A DNA stretch of 64,000 nt from Lentisphaerota bacterium (GTDB lineage Bacteria; Verrucomicrobiota; Lentisphaeria; Oligosphaerales; JABHEG01): positions 1 to 64,000 of the forward strand of contig JABHEG010000137.1 of NCBI GenBank assembly GCA_018676675.1, in the 5' to 3' direction. A program made the position numbers and the translations under genes. A model generated the notes under the pieces. That model was not told where the DNA came from. It did no database searches and saw only the letters and a program-made list of their open reading frames with translations. Of the stretch, positions 18,292 through 26,232 are shown piece by piece (positions within the stretch are counted from its first letter, which is position 1; every line of letters begins with the position of its first letter).

Positions 18292-19341
18292 TTATCTTTC
18301 CCCCAGCTTCCCGTAGATGTAACGCACCAGTTCCTCGGTCTCGTCCCACCCGATGCAGGCATCCGTCACGGAAAGCCCAGGCACAATTTGGGAAGGGTCG
18401 TCAGGCATGCTCTGCTTGCCTGGCTTAAGGTTGCTCTCGAGCATCATCCCGACAATGCACTCTGCTCCGCCGCGGACCTGCTCCATCACGTCGTCTACCA
18501 CCACGCGCTGCTTCTCTGGACGTTTGCCGGAGTTGGCGTGACTGCAGTCCACCAGAAGATTGGGGATCAGCCCTGATTTCCGCATCAGCTCCTGGGCGTA
18601 GGCGACATGCTCGGATCCGTAGTTGGGACCGCTCGTCCCTCCTCTTAGGACGAGATGACCAAATGCGTTCCCCCGGGTCTGGAAAATCGCGGCTTTGCCG
18701 TCGCCCGTAATGCCGATGAACGTATGGGCCGAAACCGCGGTCGAAATTGCTTCCACCGCAACCTTCAGATTACCGTCGGTGGCGTTCTTGAACCCTACGG
18801 GCATGGAGAGCCCGCTGGCCAACTGCCGGTGAGTCTGTGATTCCGTGGTCCGGGCTCCTATCGCTCCCCATGAGATAAGATCAGTGATGTACTGCGGAAT
18901 GACCGGTTCCAGCATCTCACTGGCCGCGGGCATCCCCAACGTCGCAACCTGAAGGAGAACCTGCCGAGCCAGTCGCAGGCCCTTATCGATGTCACAGCTG
19001 TCGTCCAAGTCCGGGTCGTAGATGAGTCCCTTCCATCCCAACGTCGTCCTCGGTTTCTCAAAGTACACTCGCATGACCAGCAACAGGCGCTCCTCCACCT
19101 CGTCACTGAGCGCCTTCAGACGTTCTGCATAAACGAGGGCGGACTCGACGTCATGGACGGAACAGGGCCCGACCACAAGTATCTGCCGGGGATCGCGGTG
19201 CATCAGGATATTCTCGATCTGAGCCCGGGCCCCAACAACGGTATCAGCGGCCCGAGTGGTCAAAGGCAACTCAGCCTTCACCCCCTCCGGGGACGAGAGA
19301 GGGCGGATCGCCTCGATATTGAGATTGTCGGTCTGTACCAT
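18292..19341 (-). CDS. 3-deoxy-7-phosphoheptulonate synthase (DAHP synthase, class I AroF/G/H type)
   Basis: 349 residues, the normal length of the E. coli AroG type. It condenses phosphoenolpyruvate and erythrose-4-phosphate in the first step of aromatic amino-acid synthesis. Visible motifs are LVVGPCSVHD, YFEKPRTTLGWKGL, GARTTESQTHRQ and LVDCSHANSGK, which together build the active site and metal-binding site. The N-terminal segment typical of feedback-regulated enzymes is present, but the effector amino acid cannot be told. ATG 19341 has GAAGG about eight bases upstream. The gene lies 49 bases after the acyl-CoA ligase gene on the same strand. Confidence 0.95.
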   Translation of the reverse strand: MVQTDNLNIEAIRPLSSPEGVKAELPLTTRAADTVVGARAQIENILMHRDPRQILVVGPCSVHDVESALVYAERLKALSDEVEERLLLVMRVYFEKPRTTLGWKGLIYDPDLDDSCDIDKGLRLARQVLLQVATLGMPAASEMLEPVIPQYITDLISWGAIGARTTESQTHRQLASGLSMPVGFKNATDGNLKVAVEAISTAVSAHTFIGITGDGKAAIFQTRGNAFGHLVLRGGTSGPNYGSEHVAYAQELMRKSGLIPNLLVDCSHANSGKRPEKQRVVVDDVMEQVRGGAECIVGMMLESNLKPGKQSMPDDPSQIVPGLSVTDACIGWDETEELVRYIYGKLGER

Positions 19342-19390
19342 TGATGCACCTTCGTATTGCCGCACAGAGAGAAACAGTACACATAAGCCG

Positions 19391-21163
19391 TCAAAGCGCC
19401 GCCAAACCACCCAGGCGTTCGGAGAGCTTCGTCAACGCCTCGCGGTCCTCCCCACAGGCCTCGAGAAAGGCCAATATTTCGGTCCCATCGCGCTGCCAGA
19501 CACGGCGGCGGCGGATCTTGAAAGTCGGGGTCAGGGTCCCGTCATCCACCTGGAAGGCCGGAAGGACGAGTACCTCTTTGGGTTTCTGAAAGGCCGCAAG
19601 AGGACCAGTCTGAGCAACCACTTCGTCCCGGGCTTCCTGCAGCAGTTCCTCCGAGGACGTTCCGTCCGCCGCGTCGGGATCCACATTGACGCAAACATAG
19701 ACGTTTTTGCAGGACTCCCCGATCACCATTGCCTCGGTGATCTTCAGGCTGTTCTTGATTGCGTCTTCAACGGGTTCAGGGTGGAGCTTCTCTCCGCCCT
19801 TCAGACAGATCATGTTCCCGAGACGACCGTCCAGGAACAGAAAACCGTCCTTGTCAACATAGCCCACATCGCCGGTGTGGAGCCAGCCATCCGCGAGAGT
19901 TTTGGCGCTGGCGTCCCGGTGCCGCCAATACCCCTTCATCACACAATCACCCTTCACCAGAAGCTCACCGTGGACATCCTTACCACGGCGACCATCCTCG
20001 GCCAGGAACGTCCAGTCGCCTCCACTTCCGGCATCCAGCCAGTCCAGCAATGGGCCTGAGCTTCCCAGTCGATGGTTCTCCAGCGGGTTGCAGCTTATAA
20101 CCGGGGTGGACTCGGTCAGGCCATAGCCCTGCATGATCGGTATCCCGAGGTACTTGAAGAAGAGCTGCGGGCGCAGGTCTAGGGGAGCCCCTCCGGAGAC
20201 GATGAAGCGCAGGCGGCCGCCAAACGACTTCCGGACCTTGCGGAAGACGACCGGACTGTAGAAAGCCGCATGGGCCATGCGCCGATGCAACGCCCCCGAC
20301 ATCCCCGGATCTTCCTTCAAGACTTCCTCGGCATTGCGCAACGCCGATTCGAAAAGCCGACGCCGAGCGGGAGCTGCCTCGCTGGCTTTCTTGATAATCC
20401 CGTTCATCAGTGCATCGGCAATCCGGGGGACAACCAGAATGACCGACGGCGCGTAGTTCCCGATGTTCTTGACAAAGTCACGCTTGTCTCTGGGGATGAT
20501 CACCCCTGCGCCCGACTTCATTGAGATCAGGACCTCTACAACCAAGGCGAAGCAATGCCAATACGGCAGAAGGGACATGATGGTGTCGTCATTGCGGATT
20601 TGAATCTTGGCGATGGACGACGACGCATTGGTGAAGAAGTTCCGGTGAGTCAGCATGACCCCTTTAGGCATGCCGGTGGAACCACTGGTGTAGATGAGCG
20701 CCGCCGTGTCGTCTTCCGGAACGACCAACCCTTCAGGAACCGGCCCTTCCGCACAGTCGCTGATATCGGAGAACGGCAGGACGGGCTCGTCTCCCGCCAA
20801 CCCTTCAACCCGATCCTTGACGCTCGGGTCGACCAGAATCACTTTGGGCTCACTGTCCCGCAGAATGAACCCTGTCTCCAAGTCCCCAAGGCACTCACAG
20901 ACCGGAACAGCGACAGCCCCAAGCGACCAACAGGCATAGAAAGCCGTGATCTGCTCAGAGCACTTTGGGGTGATAATCGCCACCCTGTCAGACGCTCCAA
21001 TCCCCTTTACCTGCAGGCCCCGGGCCCAGTCACGGACGCGCTCCTCGAATTGCCGGAAACTCACATGCGTGAGCGCATCACCTTCCCCTGCTTTGTAGGT
21101 CAGGAATGCCTTGTCCCCGTAACGGGAACAGGCGTCATGCATCATGGAATAGAGGTTGCGCAT
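19391..21163 (-). CDS. AMP-forming long-chain acyl-CoA ligase
   Basis: 590 residues of the AMP-binding (ANL) family, which activates carboxylic acids as acyl-adenylates and then acyl-CoA. The P-loop-like motif LIYTSGSTGMPKGVMLTHRN is intact. So are GYGLTESTPVISCN, LHTGDVGYVDKDGFLFLDGR and a C-terminal lysine region (TPTFKIRRR). The order and length match FACL/FadD15-type ligases. GGAG nine bases before ATG 21163 supports the start over an upstream ATG at 21253. The gene is divergent from the Gfo/Idh gene and is followed by DAHP synthase. Confidence 0.92.
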   Translation of the reverse strand: MRNLYSMMHDACSRYGDKAFLTYKAGEGDALTHVSFRQFEERVRDWARGLQVKGIGASDRVAIITPKCSEQITAFYACWSLGAVAVPVCECLGDLETGFILRDSEPKVILVDPSVKDRVEGLAGDEPVLPFSDISDCAEGPVPEGLVVPEDDTAALIYTSGSTGMPKGVMLTHRNFFTNASSSIAKIQIRNDDTIMSLLPYWHCFALVVEVLISMKSGAGVIIPRDKRDFVKNIGNYAPSVILVVPRIADALMNGIIKKASEAAPARRRLFESALRNAEEVLKEDPGMSGALHRRMAHAAFYSPVVFRKVRKSFGGRLRFIVSGGAPLDLRPQLFFKYLGIPIMQGYGLTESTPVISCNPLENHRLGSSGPLLDWLDAGSGGDWTFLAEDGRRGKDVHGELLVKGDCVMKGYWRHRDASAKTLADGWLHTGDVGYVDKDGFLFLDGRLGNMICLKGGEKLHPEPVEDAIKNSLKITEAMVIGESCKNVYVCVNVDPDAADGTSSEELLQEARDEVVAQTGPLAAFQKPKEVLVLPAFQVDDGTLTPTFKIRRRRVWQRDGTEILAFLEACGEDREALTKLSERLGGLAAL

Positions 21164-21359
21164 ATGACCAACTCCACAGCAACGTGCCCCTCTGTCACCC
21201 CAACTGTTCAGGCAGGTCCAGCCGTTGCGCCGGACAGCGCAATATAGACACAAACCAATTCACCGCAAAGCGCCTTGGGAAAGCCCGCAAACGCGAGTAG
21301 GTTCCAGGGGAACCACAGCTCCAGGCACGTCGTCACATTACTTGGGAAGGACAGGCCCA

Positions 21360-22580
21360 ATGTCGGAACCACTCTCCATCGGTTTGGTCGCCATCGGCGG
21401 CTACGGCAATTTCTACGTCCGAGCGTTGCTGGACGGAGCCCCGCCCGAGGAGTACCGGATTGCCGGAATCGTCGACCCGATGGCCGAACGAAGTCCCAGA
21501 CTCGATGACCTTAAGCAACGGGGAATCCCCATCTACGACACGCTGGGGGAGTTCTACGCCAAGCATCGGGCAGACCTCGTGACAATCGCCTCGCCGATCC
21601 ACCTGCACTGTCCACAGACGTGCGAGGCCCTCGCGAACGGAAGCAATGTCTTGTGCGAAAAGCCGTTGGGAGCCACCATTCAGGAAGCGCAAGCGATGAT
21701 CGACGCCCGTGATGCGGCGGGCAAGTTCGTCGCCATCGGCTATCAGTGGTCCTTCTGCGCCGCCATTCAGGAGCTGAAGAAAGACATCCTGAGTGGATGC
21801 TTCGGGCGTCCTCGCCGTCTCAGGACAATCGTGCTGTGGCCTCGTAAAGACAGCTACTACGGGCGCAATGCATGGGCCGGGGCACTGCGCAACGAGCGAG
21901 GCGACTGGGTGCTTGACAGTCCGGTCAACAACGCCACAGCTCACTACCTGCACAACATGCTGTACGTCATCGGCGATGCTGTCGACCGAAGCGCGCGAAT
22001 CACGTCGGTTCAGGCGGAACTCTACCGAGCCAACCCAATTACCAACTACGACACGGGGGCGGCAAAGATCATTACCGATTCCGGCGTCGAGCTGCTCTAC
22101 ATTGCGTCGCATCCGGTGTCCAGGCAGCACGGGCCGGAGTTCATCTTTGAGTTCGAAAACGGGACAGTTCGCTTCGGGGGGGGGCTCAAAACCGTCCAGG
22201 CGGAGTTCGACAACGGCACTACCAAAGACTATGGCGACCCGCAAGCGGCGGGAGAAACCAAACTGTGGAACTGCATGTCCGCAGCTCTTGGGAAGGGACA
22301 GATCGTCTGTGGCCCGGAAGCGGCCTCAGCCCAAACGCTCTGCATGAACGCCATGCAGGAATCCATGCCGCAAATCAGCGCCTTCCCCGATGACGTGGTG
22401 AAGACGGATGGCGCCCCCGGAGACCAGCTGACCTACGTGGAGGGCCTGGACGATGCCCTGCGAGCCTGCTTCGAAGCAAACCAACTGCCCTCGGAAGCAG
22501 GACTCCCCTGGGCCCGGGGTGGAACGAAGATCGACGTAACCGCGTACGATGAATTCCCGAGCCCCGGATACCCGGCGTAG
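21360..22580 (+). CDS. Gfo/Idh/MocA family oxidoreductase
   Basis: 406 residues. The N-terminal Rossmann domain starts GLVAIGGYGNFYV and carries VTIASPIHLHCPQ and the family motif CEKPLG. The C-terminal alpha/beta domain is of the usual type. Such enzymes oxidise or reduce a hydroxyl on sugars or inositols with NAD(P). The context (sulfatase and a TIM-barrel-like protein downstream) suggests breakdown of a modified sugar. GGGAAGGA about eight bases before ATG 21360 sets the start. The gene ends 64 bases before the sulfatase gene. Confidence 0.92.
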   Translation: MSEPLSIGLVAIGGYGNFYVRALLDGAPPEEYRIAGIVDPMAERSPRLDDLKQRGIPIYDTLGEFYAKHRADLVTIASPIHLHCPQTCEALANGSNVLCEKPLGATIQEAQAMIDARDAAGKFVAIGYQWSFCAAIQELKKDILSGCFGRPRRLRTIVLWPRKDSYYGRNAWAGALRNERGDWVLDSPVNNATAHYLHNMLYVIGDAVDRSARITSVQAELYRANPITNYDTGAAKIITDSGVELLYIASHPVSRQHGPEFIFEFENGTVRFGGGLKTVQAEFDNGTTKDYGDPQAAGETKLWNCMSAALGKGQIVCGPEAASAQTLCMNAMQESMPQISAFPDDVVKTDGAPGDQLTYVEGLDDALRACFEANQLPSEAGLPWARGGTKIDVTAYDEFPSPGYPA

Positions 22581-22644
22581 ACCGCGCCCCGACAGCAAGA
22601 GACGGGAGTGGCACGTTGCTCTCGACCCGAACAGGAGATCCGCG

Positions 22645-24072
22645 ATGAGAGACCGCCCGAACATACTGCTGATCACCACCGACCAGCAACGCGTCGACAC
22701 CATTGGGGCCTACGGCAGCACCCACGTGCGGACACCGAACCTGGACCGGCTGGCTCAAAGCAGCGTTGTGTTCGAACGTGCGTATGTGCAGAACACAGTC
22801 TGCATCCCGAGTCGAGCCTGCATCCAGACGGGCCGTTACACGCACCAGCACGGGGTGCGCTACATGGAATCGGTCATCGACACCACCCCCGGGCTGCCTG
22901 ACCATGAAAAGACCTTCATGGATCATCTGAGAGAAGCCGGGTATTCCACCGGCGCGACCGGCAAAATCCACATGATGCCGGAACGCGGTTTCGATTATAT
23001 GGAGATCGTCGGAGGGAAAGGAGCACGCTGGACTCAAAGCACGGGGCAGGACATCGGGCCGGCTCCGCTCGGGGCTCAATACGCAGCCTGGCTCAATGAG
23101 AAGCACCCGGGGGGGTACGAAGCCCTTTACGAACAGCGCCGGCGCCCGGAGTACAGGAAGTACAAGTGCTCCATCGTGAGCGACATCCCGCTCGAGGAGT
23201 ACGTAGAAACCTACATATTGGAGAAATCGATCGAGTTCATCGAGCAACCACGCGACAACCCGTTCTTCCTGTGGTGCGGCTTCTGCGGCCCCCATGGCCC
23301 TCACGATCCACCTGCTTCGCACGCAGACCTCTACCCCTTCGAGGACATCAAACTGCCTGACACCTGGGAAATCGACCTCAGCGACCGACCAGCGTTCCTG
23401 CGACGAAACAGCCCACGGCCCCCCATGACAACAGATGAACAGGCCGTCATGCGCCGCTACATGTCCTATTACTTCTGCCTGGTCACGCTTATCGATGAGT
23501 ACGTCGGGAAGCTCATCGAGACGCTCGAGGAACATGACATACTCGATGACACGCTCATCATCTACACATCAGACCACGGTGAGATGCTGGGCGACTTCGC
23601 CAGATTCGGCAAAGGAAATTTCTACGAACCGGTTGTCCATGTACCGCTGATTGGCCGCCCCCCGGGAGGATGTGAACCGCGACACACGCAGGACCTGGCG
23701 GAAGTGATGGACATCGCCCCAACCATCCTGGACTACGCAGAAATCGATAGACCAGACGAAATGCAGGCGAAGACACTGCGTCCCATGCTTGAGGGAAAGG
23801 ACGGAGGACATGAAGCCGTGCTGTCCGAATACACCTCCAATGATCGGCGCCTCAGCGGCAAGTGCCTGATCACGCAACGCTACAAGTATATCCTGTGGGA
23901 TACAGACGATGGCGGGGAATTCTATGATCTCCAGGACGACCCGCGCGAACTCCGCAACCTCTACCATGACCCCGAGTTCCGTGGACCCCGGGATGAGCAT
24001 GCAGAGATCCTGCTCAGGAAGCTCATGCAGTCAGAGTGGGGGTATTGCGGCGGACGGACGGAGCCCTATTGA
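22645..24072 (+). CDS. Sulfatase, Cys-type (type I, formylglycine-dependent)
   Basis: 475 residues. The N-terminus PNILLITTDQQR contributes the first metal-binding aspartates. The formylglycine site is C53 in CIPSRACIQTGR, a good match to C-x-P-S-R. A second metal-binding segment is YTSDHGEMLGDF. No signal peptide is visible, so the protein may be cytoplasmic or use another export route. CAGGAG seven bases before ATG 22645 supports the start. Genes on either side (oxidoreductase, TIM-barrel-like protein) suggest desulfation of a sugar before catabolism. No formylglycine-generating enzyme with intact cysteines is visible in this window. The substrate is unknown. Confidence 0.93.
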   Translation: MRDRPNILLITTDQQRVDTIGAYGSTHVRTPNLDRLAQSSVVFERAYVQNTVCIPSRACIQTGRYTHQHGVRYMESVIDTTPGLPDHEKTFMDHLREAGYSTGATGKIHMMPERGFDYMEIVGGKGARWTQSTGQDIGPAPLGAQYAAWLNEKHPGGYEALYEQRRRPEYRKYKCSIVSDIPLEEYVETYILEKSIEFIEQPRDNPFFLWCGFCGPHGPHDPPASHADLYPFEDIKLPDTWEIDLSDRPAFLRRNSPRPPMTTDEQAVMRRYMSYYFCLVTLIDEYVGKLIETLEEHDILDDTLIIYTSDHGEMLGDFARFGKGNFYEPVVHVPLIGRPPGGCEPRHTQDLAEVMDIAPTILDYAEIDRPDEMQAKTLRPMLEGKDGGHEAVLSEYTSNDRRLSGKCLITQRYKYILWDTDDGGEFYDLQDDPRELRNLYHDPEFRGPRDEHAEILLRKLMQSEWGYCGGRTEPY

Positions 24073-24155
24073 CCCGCAAACCGTATGGACGGGTGCCGAG
24101 GCCGATGCCCAGTTGCGGGCCAGGCCTCCGCGACAACCATCTGGAGGGAAAGGCC

Positions 24156-24938
24156 ATGGACGGAATTCCCACGTTCCCCAGCTTCGACATAGAAGGCCAA
24201 CGCTTCTCGAAACTCATCCTGGGGCATAACCCGTTGATCGGCGGCTCCTACATGAGCCGAGCCCGAAGCCGGGTCTATCAGGAAACGCTGAATGCCCCGG
24301 AAGCCGTTCGGGACATTGTGATCCAGGCGATTAGAAGCGGCGTCCGCAGCATGATGCTCGGGGTCACCGGGGAGAAGGATGTTCATGTGATGGCAGGGCT
24401 GGAGGCCGCCCAGGAGGAGACCGGAGTCAAAATCCCCACGATCATCATCGTCAACCGGGGATTCGAGGAACACGTCGAACTACTCCATCGGGTCAACTGC
24501 GCGGTCTGCCTCATCCACGGCCAACTCACCGACGCCCTGTTTGACAAAGAGGGGCGCACCATGAAGCCGGAGTTCGAGCACCTCACCCGAAGCATCAGAC
24601 AACTCGGCTTCATTCCCGGCATGTCAACCCACAACGCCGGAGAAGTGATCCCGGCCGCAGAACAGTTTGATGTCGCAGTCATCAACACACCGATCAACAA
24701 GGTGGCCTGGCGCATGTGTCCGTGCGAAGAGCTGGTCCTCAGGGCAATCCGGCAGACGACGAAGCGAGTCATCGCCATGAAGTCTCTGGCCATGGGGCGG
24801 ATCGCGCCGGACGACGCGATGCAGTACATCTGTCGCGTGCCGGACGTCGATGGTGTGGTGGTTGGCATCGGTCATCCCTATGAGGCAGAAGAGACCTTTG
24901 GGGAAGCCTCGCGTATCCTGGGAGCCATGAACCGGTGA
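24156..24938 (+). CDS. Uncharacterised TIM-barrel-like protein
   Basis: 260 residues, family not firmly recognised. The sequence begins FPSFDIEGQRFSKLILGHNPLIGG, which resembles the start of aldo/keto reductase-like barrels. It continues with evenly spaced strand-helix units: VRSMMLGVTG, KIPTIIIVNRG, AVCLIHGQLTD, FIPGMSTHNAG, FDVAVINTPINK, RVIAMKSLAMG and VDGVVVGIGHP. A lyase, aldolase or reductase acting on a sugar derivative would fit the sulfatase-oxidoreductase context (inference). GGAGGG seven bases before ATG 24156 supports the start. The last codon overlaps the GTG start of the next gene by four bases. Confidence 0.75.
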   Translation: MDGIPTFPSFDIEGQRFSKLILGHNPLIGGSYMSRARSRVYQETLNAPEAVRDIVIQAIRSGVRSMMLGVTGEKDVHVMAGLEAAQEETGVKIPTIIIVNRGFEEHVELLHRVNCAVCLIHGQLTDALFDKEGRTMKPEFEHLTRSIRQLGFIPGMSTHNAGEVIPAAEQFDVAVINTPINKVAWRMCPCEELVLRAIRQTTKRVIAMKSLAMGRIAPDDAMQYICRVPDVDGVVVGIGHPYEAEETFGEASRILGAMNR

Positions 24939-25726
24939 CCGCCATACCGCGGAAAAAGCACAACGCCTTCGCCAAGATTTGCCAACTCGCGGGACGTGCT
25001 GTCGAGATGTACGACATGATCCGGGCGGAAGACCGCATCGTCATCGGGCTGAGTTGGGGCCAGGACAGCACCGTTCTCACCCATGTTCTGCATCGCCTCC
25101 GTGAGAAAGCCCCGTTCCACTTCGACCTTCACGCCGTCTGGGTGGATGGGGGGTTCAATGCAGGAGAAGCCCCCCGTTTGCAGGCTTATGCTGAGGAACA
25201 CAGTTGGTCCCTGGAAATCGTCAGGCTGCCGATCACGGAAATCCTGCGGGACAAAGGGAATGAAGAGACCCCCTGCAGTCTCTGCGCCCGGTTGCGTCGC
25301 GGCAAGCTCCACGGGGTCATGGACCGGATTGGCTACAAGACGCTGGCTCTCGGCCAGCATCGCGACGACTTGGTGACCACCTTCCTCATGTCAGCGTTCC
25401 GAGGCAGCGGGTTGATGACCATGGGCCCGCACGTCCCGGCCGATCGAGGCCGGAAACGCCTGATTCGCCCTCTCTGCCTGGCGTCGAAGCCGCTCATCGC
25501 CGAAGCTGTTGAAGAAATGGGCCTCCCCATCATCGCGAAATGCCCGTATATCGATCAACTGGACGAGACAGGTGACCGGGCTTACGTCGAGCGCCTTCTC
25601 GATGAACTGGAAGGACATTACCCCGGGGTCCGCCACGCCCTGCGCCGTTCCCTCTCCGATCTCCGGCCTCCTCATCTCATGGATCCGCGCTTCAACGACC
25701 TAATCCGGAAGACCACGAGAGCCTGA
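24935..25726 (+). CDS. ttcA: TtcA-like PP-loop ATPase, tRNA 2-thiocytidine synthetase family
   Basis: 263 residues. The PP-loop SWGQDS at 40-45 deviates from the common SGGKDS but keeps the Ser-x-Gly-x-Asp-Ser frame. Cysteines C114 and C117 in TPCSLCARLRR and C203 in the IIAKCPY segment match the three cysteines that hold the Fe-S cluster in TtcA. GQHRDDLVTTFL and LIRPL are also typical. TtcA thiolates C32 of tRNA. The gene overlaps the upstream TIM-barrel gene by four bases (GTGA), an unexpected partner for a tRNA modification enzyme. A related sulfur-transfer role on another substrate cannot be excluded. Confidence 0.85.
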   Translation: MTAIPRKKHNAFAKICQLAGRAVEMYDMIRAEDRIVIGLSWGQDSTVLTHVLHRLREKAPFHFDLHAVWVDGGFNAGEAPRLQAYAEEHSWSLEIVRLPITEILRDKGNEETPCSLCARLRRGKLHGVMDRIGYKTLALGQHRDDLVTTFLMSAFRGSGLMTMGPHVPADRGRKRLIRPLCLASKPLIAEAVEEMGLPIIAKCPYIDQLDETGDRAYVERLLDELEGHYPGVRHALRRSLSDLRPPHLMDPRFNDLIRKTTRA

Positions 25727-26232
25727 TTGCGTCCGGGCGATGCTCCCCTACTGTAGTTGCTGCACCGGGCCGCCAACTCAACGCTCAACGCCTGCCAGTG
25801 CCCACTTTGGGGTGACTCTGGGAAGGACGGCGGGGGAACCACAAGAGCCCATGATGAGTTGACCCGGAACAGCTCCCGTTGTATCGTCCTTCAACAGTAG
25901 AAGGGAGGCTCAGTGGCGAACGACCGTCGGGCGGAAGCGCATTGAGAAGAGGCTCGGCCAGGAACACGCGGAATCCCGAAGCTCTCTCGCCAATGGGTTG
26001 CGCCGCATCCGGCCAGGCTGTCCGCAAACCGTCGGGCGGGTAGCGTCTCACAGGCGGCTTATCGGACAGCACGGCAGGTCGTGTCGGCCGCCCTGGCCGT
26101 GACCTTCGGCGAAAACTGCCCCGCCACCCGCCACACTCCTACGGTAGTCGAGACAACCGATGTCCTAGAGCAAACTGCCTTGGCCAGACACATCCCGGCT
26201 TCCCGCCGAACCGCGACTGGGTTCAGAACGCC
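25727..26232. other. Intergenic region without a convincing gene
   Basis: About 506 bases separate the TtcA-like gene from the first signalling gene. The word ACCGTCGGGCGG occurs twice, near 25921 and 26029. A minus-strand open frame across 25785-26072 has an arginine- and proline-rich product without family features and looks non-coding. I see no clear terminator or promoter consensus here, though the promoter of the signalling array should lie in this gap. Confidence 0.5.

Noticed and set aside
22375..23535. 386-codon minus-strand frame opposite the sulfatase gene
   Set aside because: Overlaps a sulfatase with all motifs; the product ends in an arginine-rich, out-of-frame style tail.
25785..26072. 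Possible 95-residue gene on the minus strand in an otherwise empty gap
   Set aside because: No ribosome-binding site, no recognised motif and a composition typical of random GC-rich frames.
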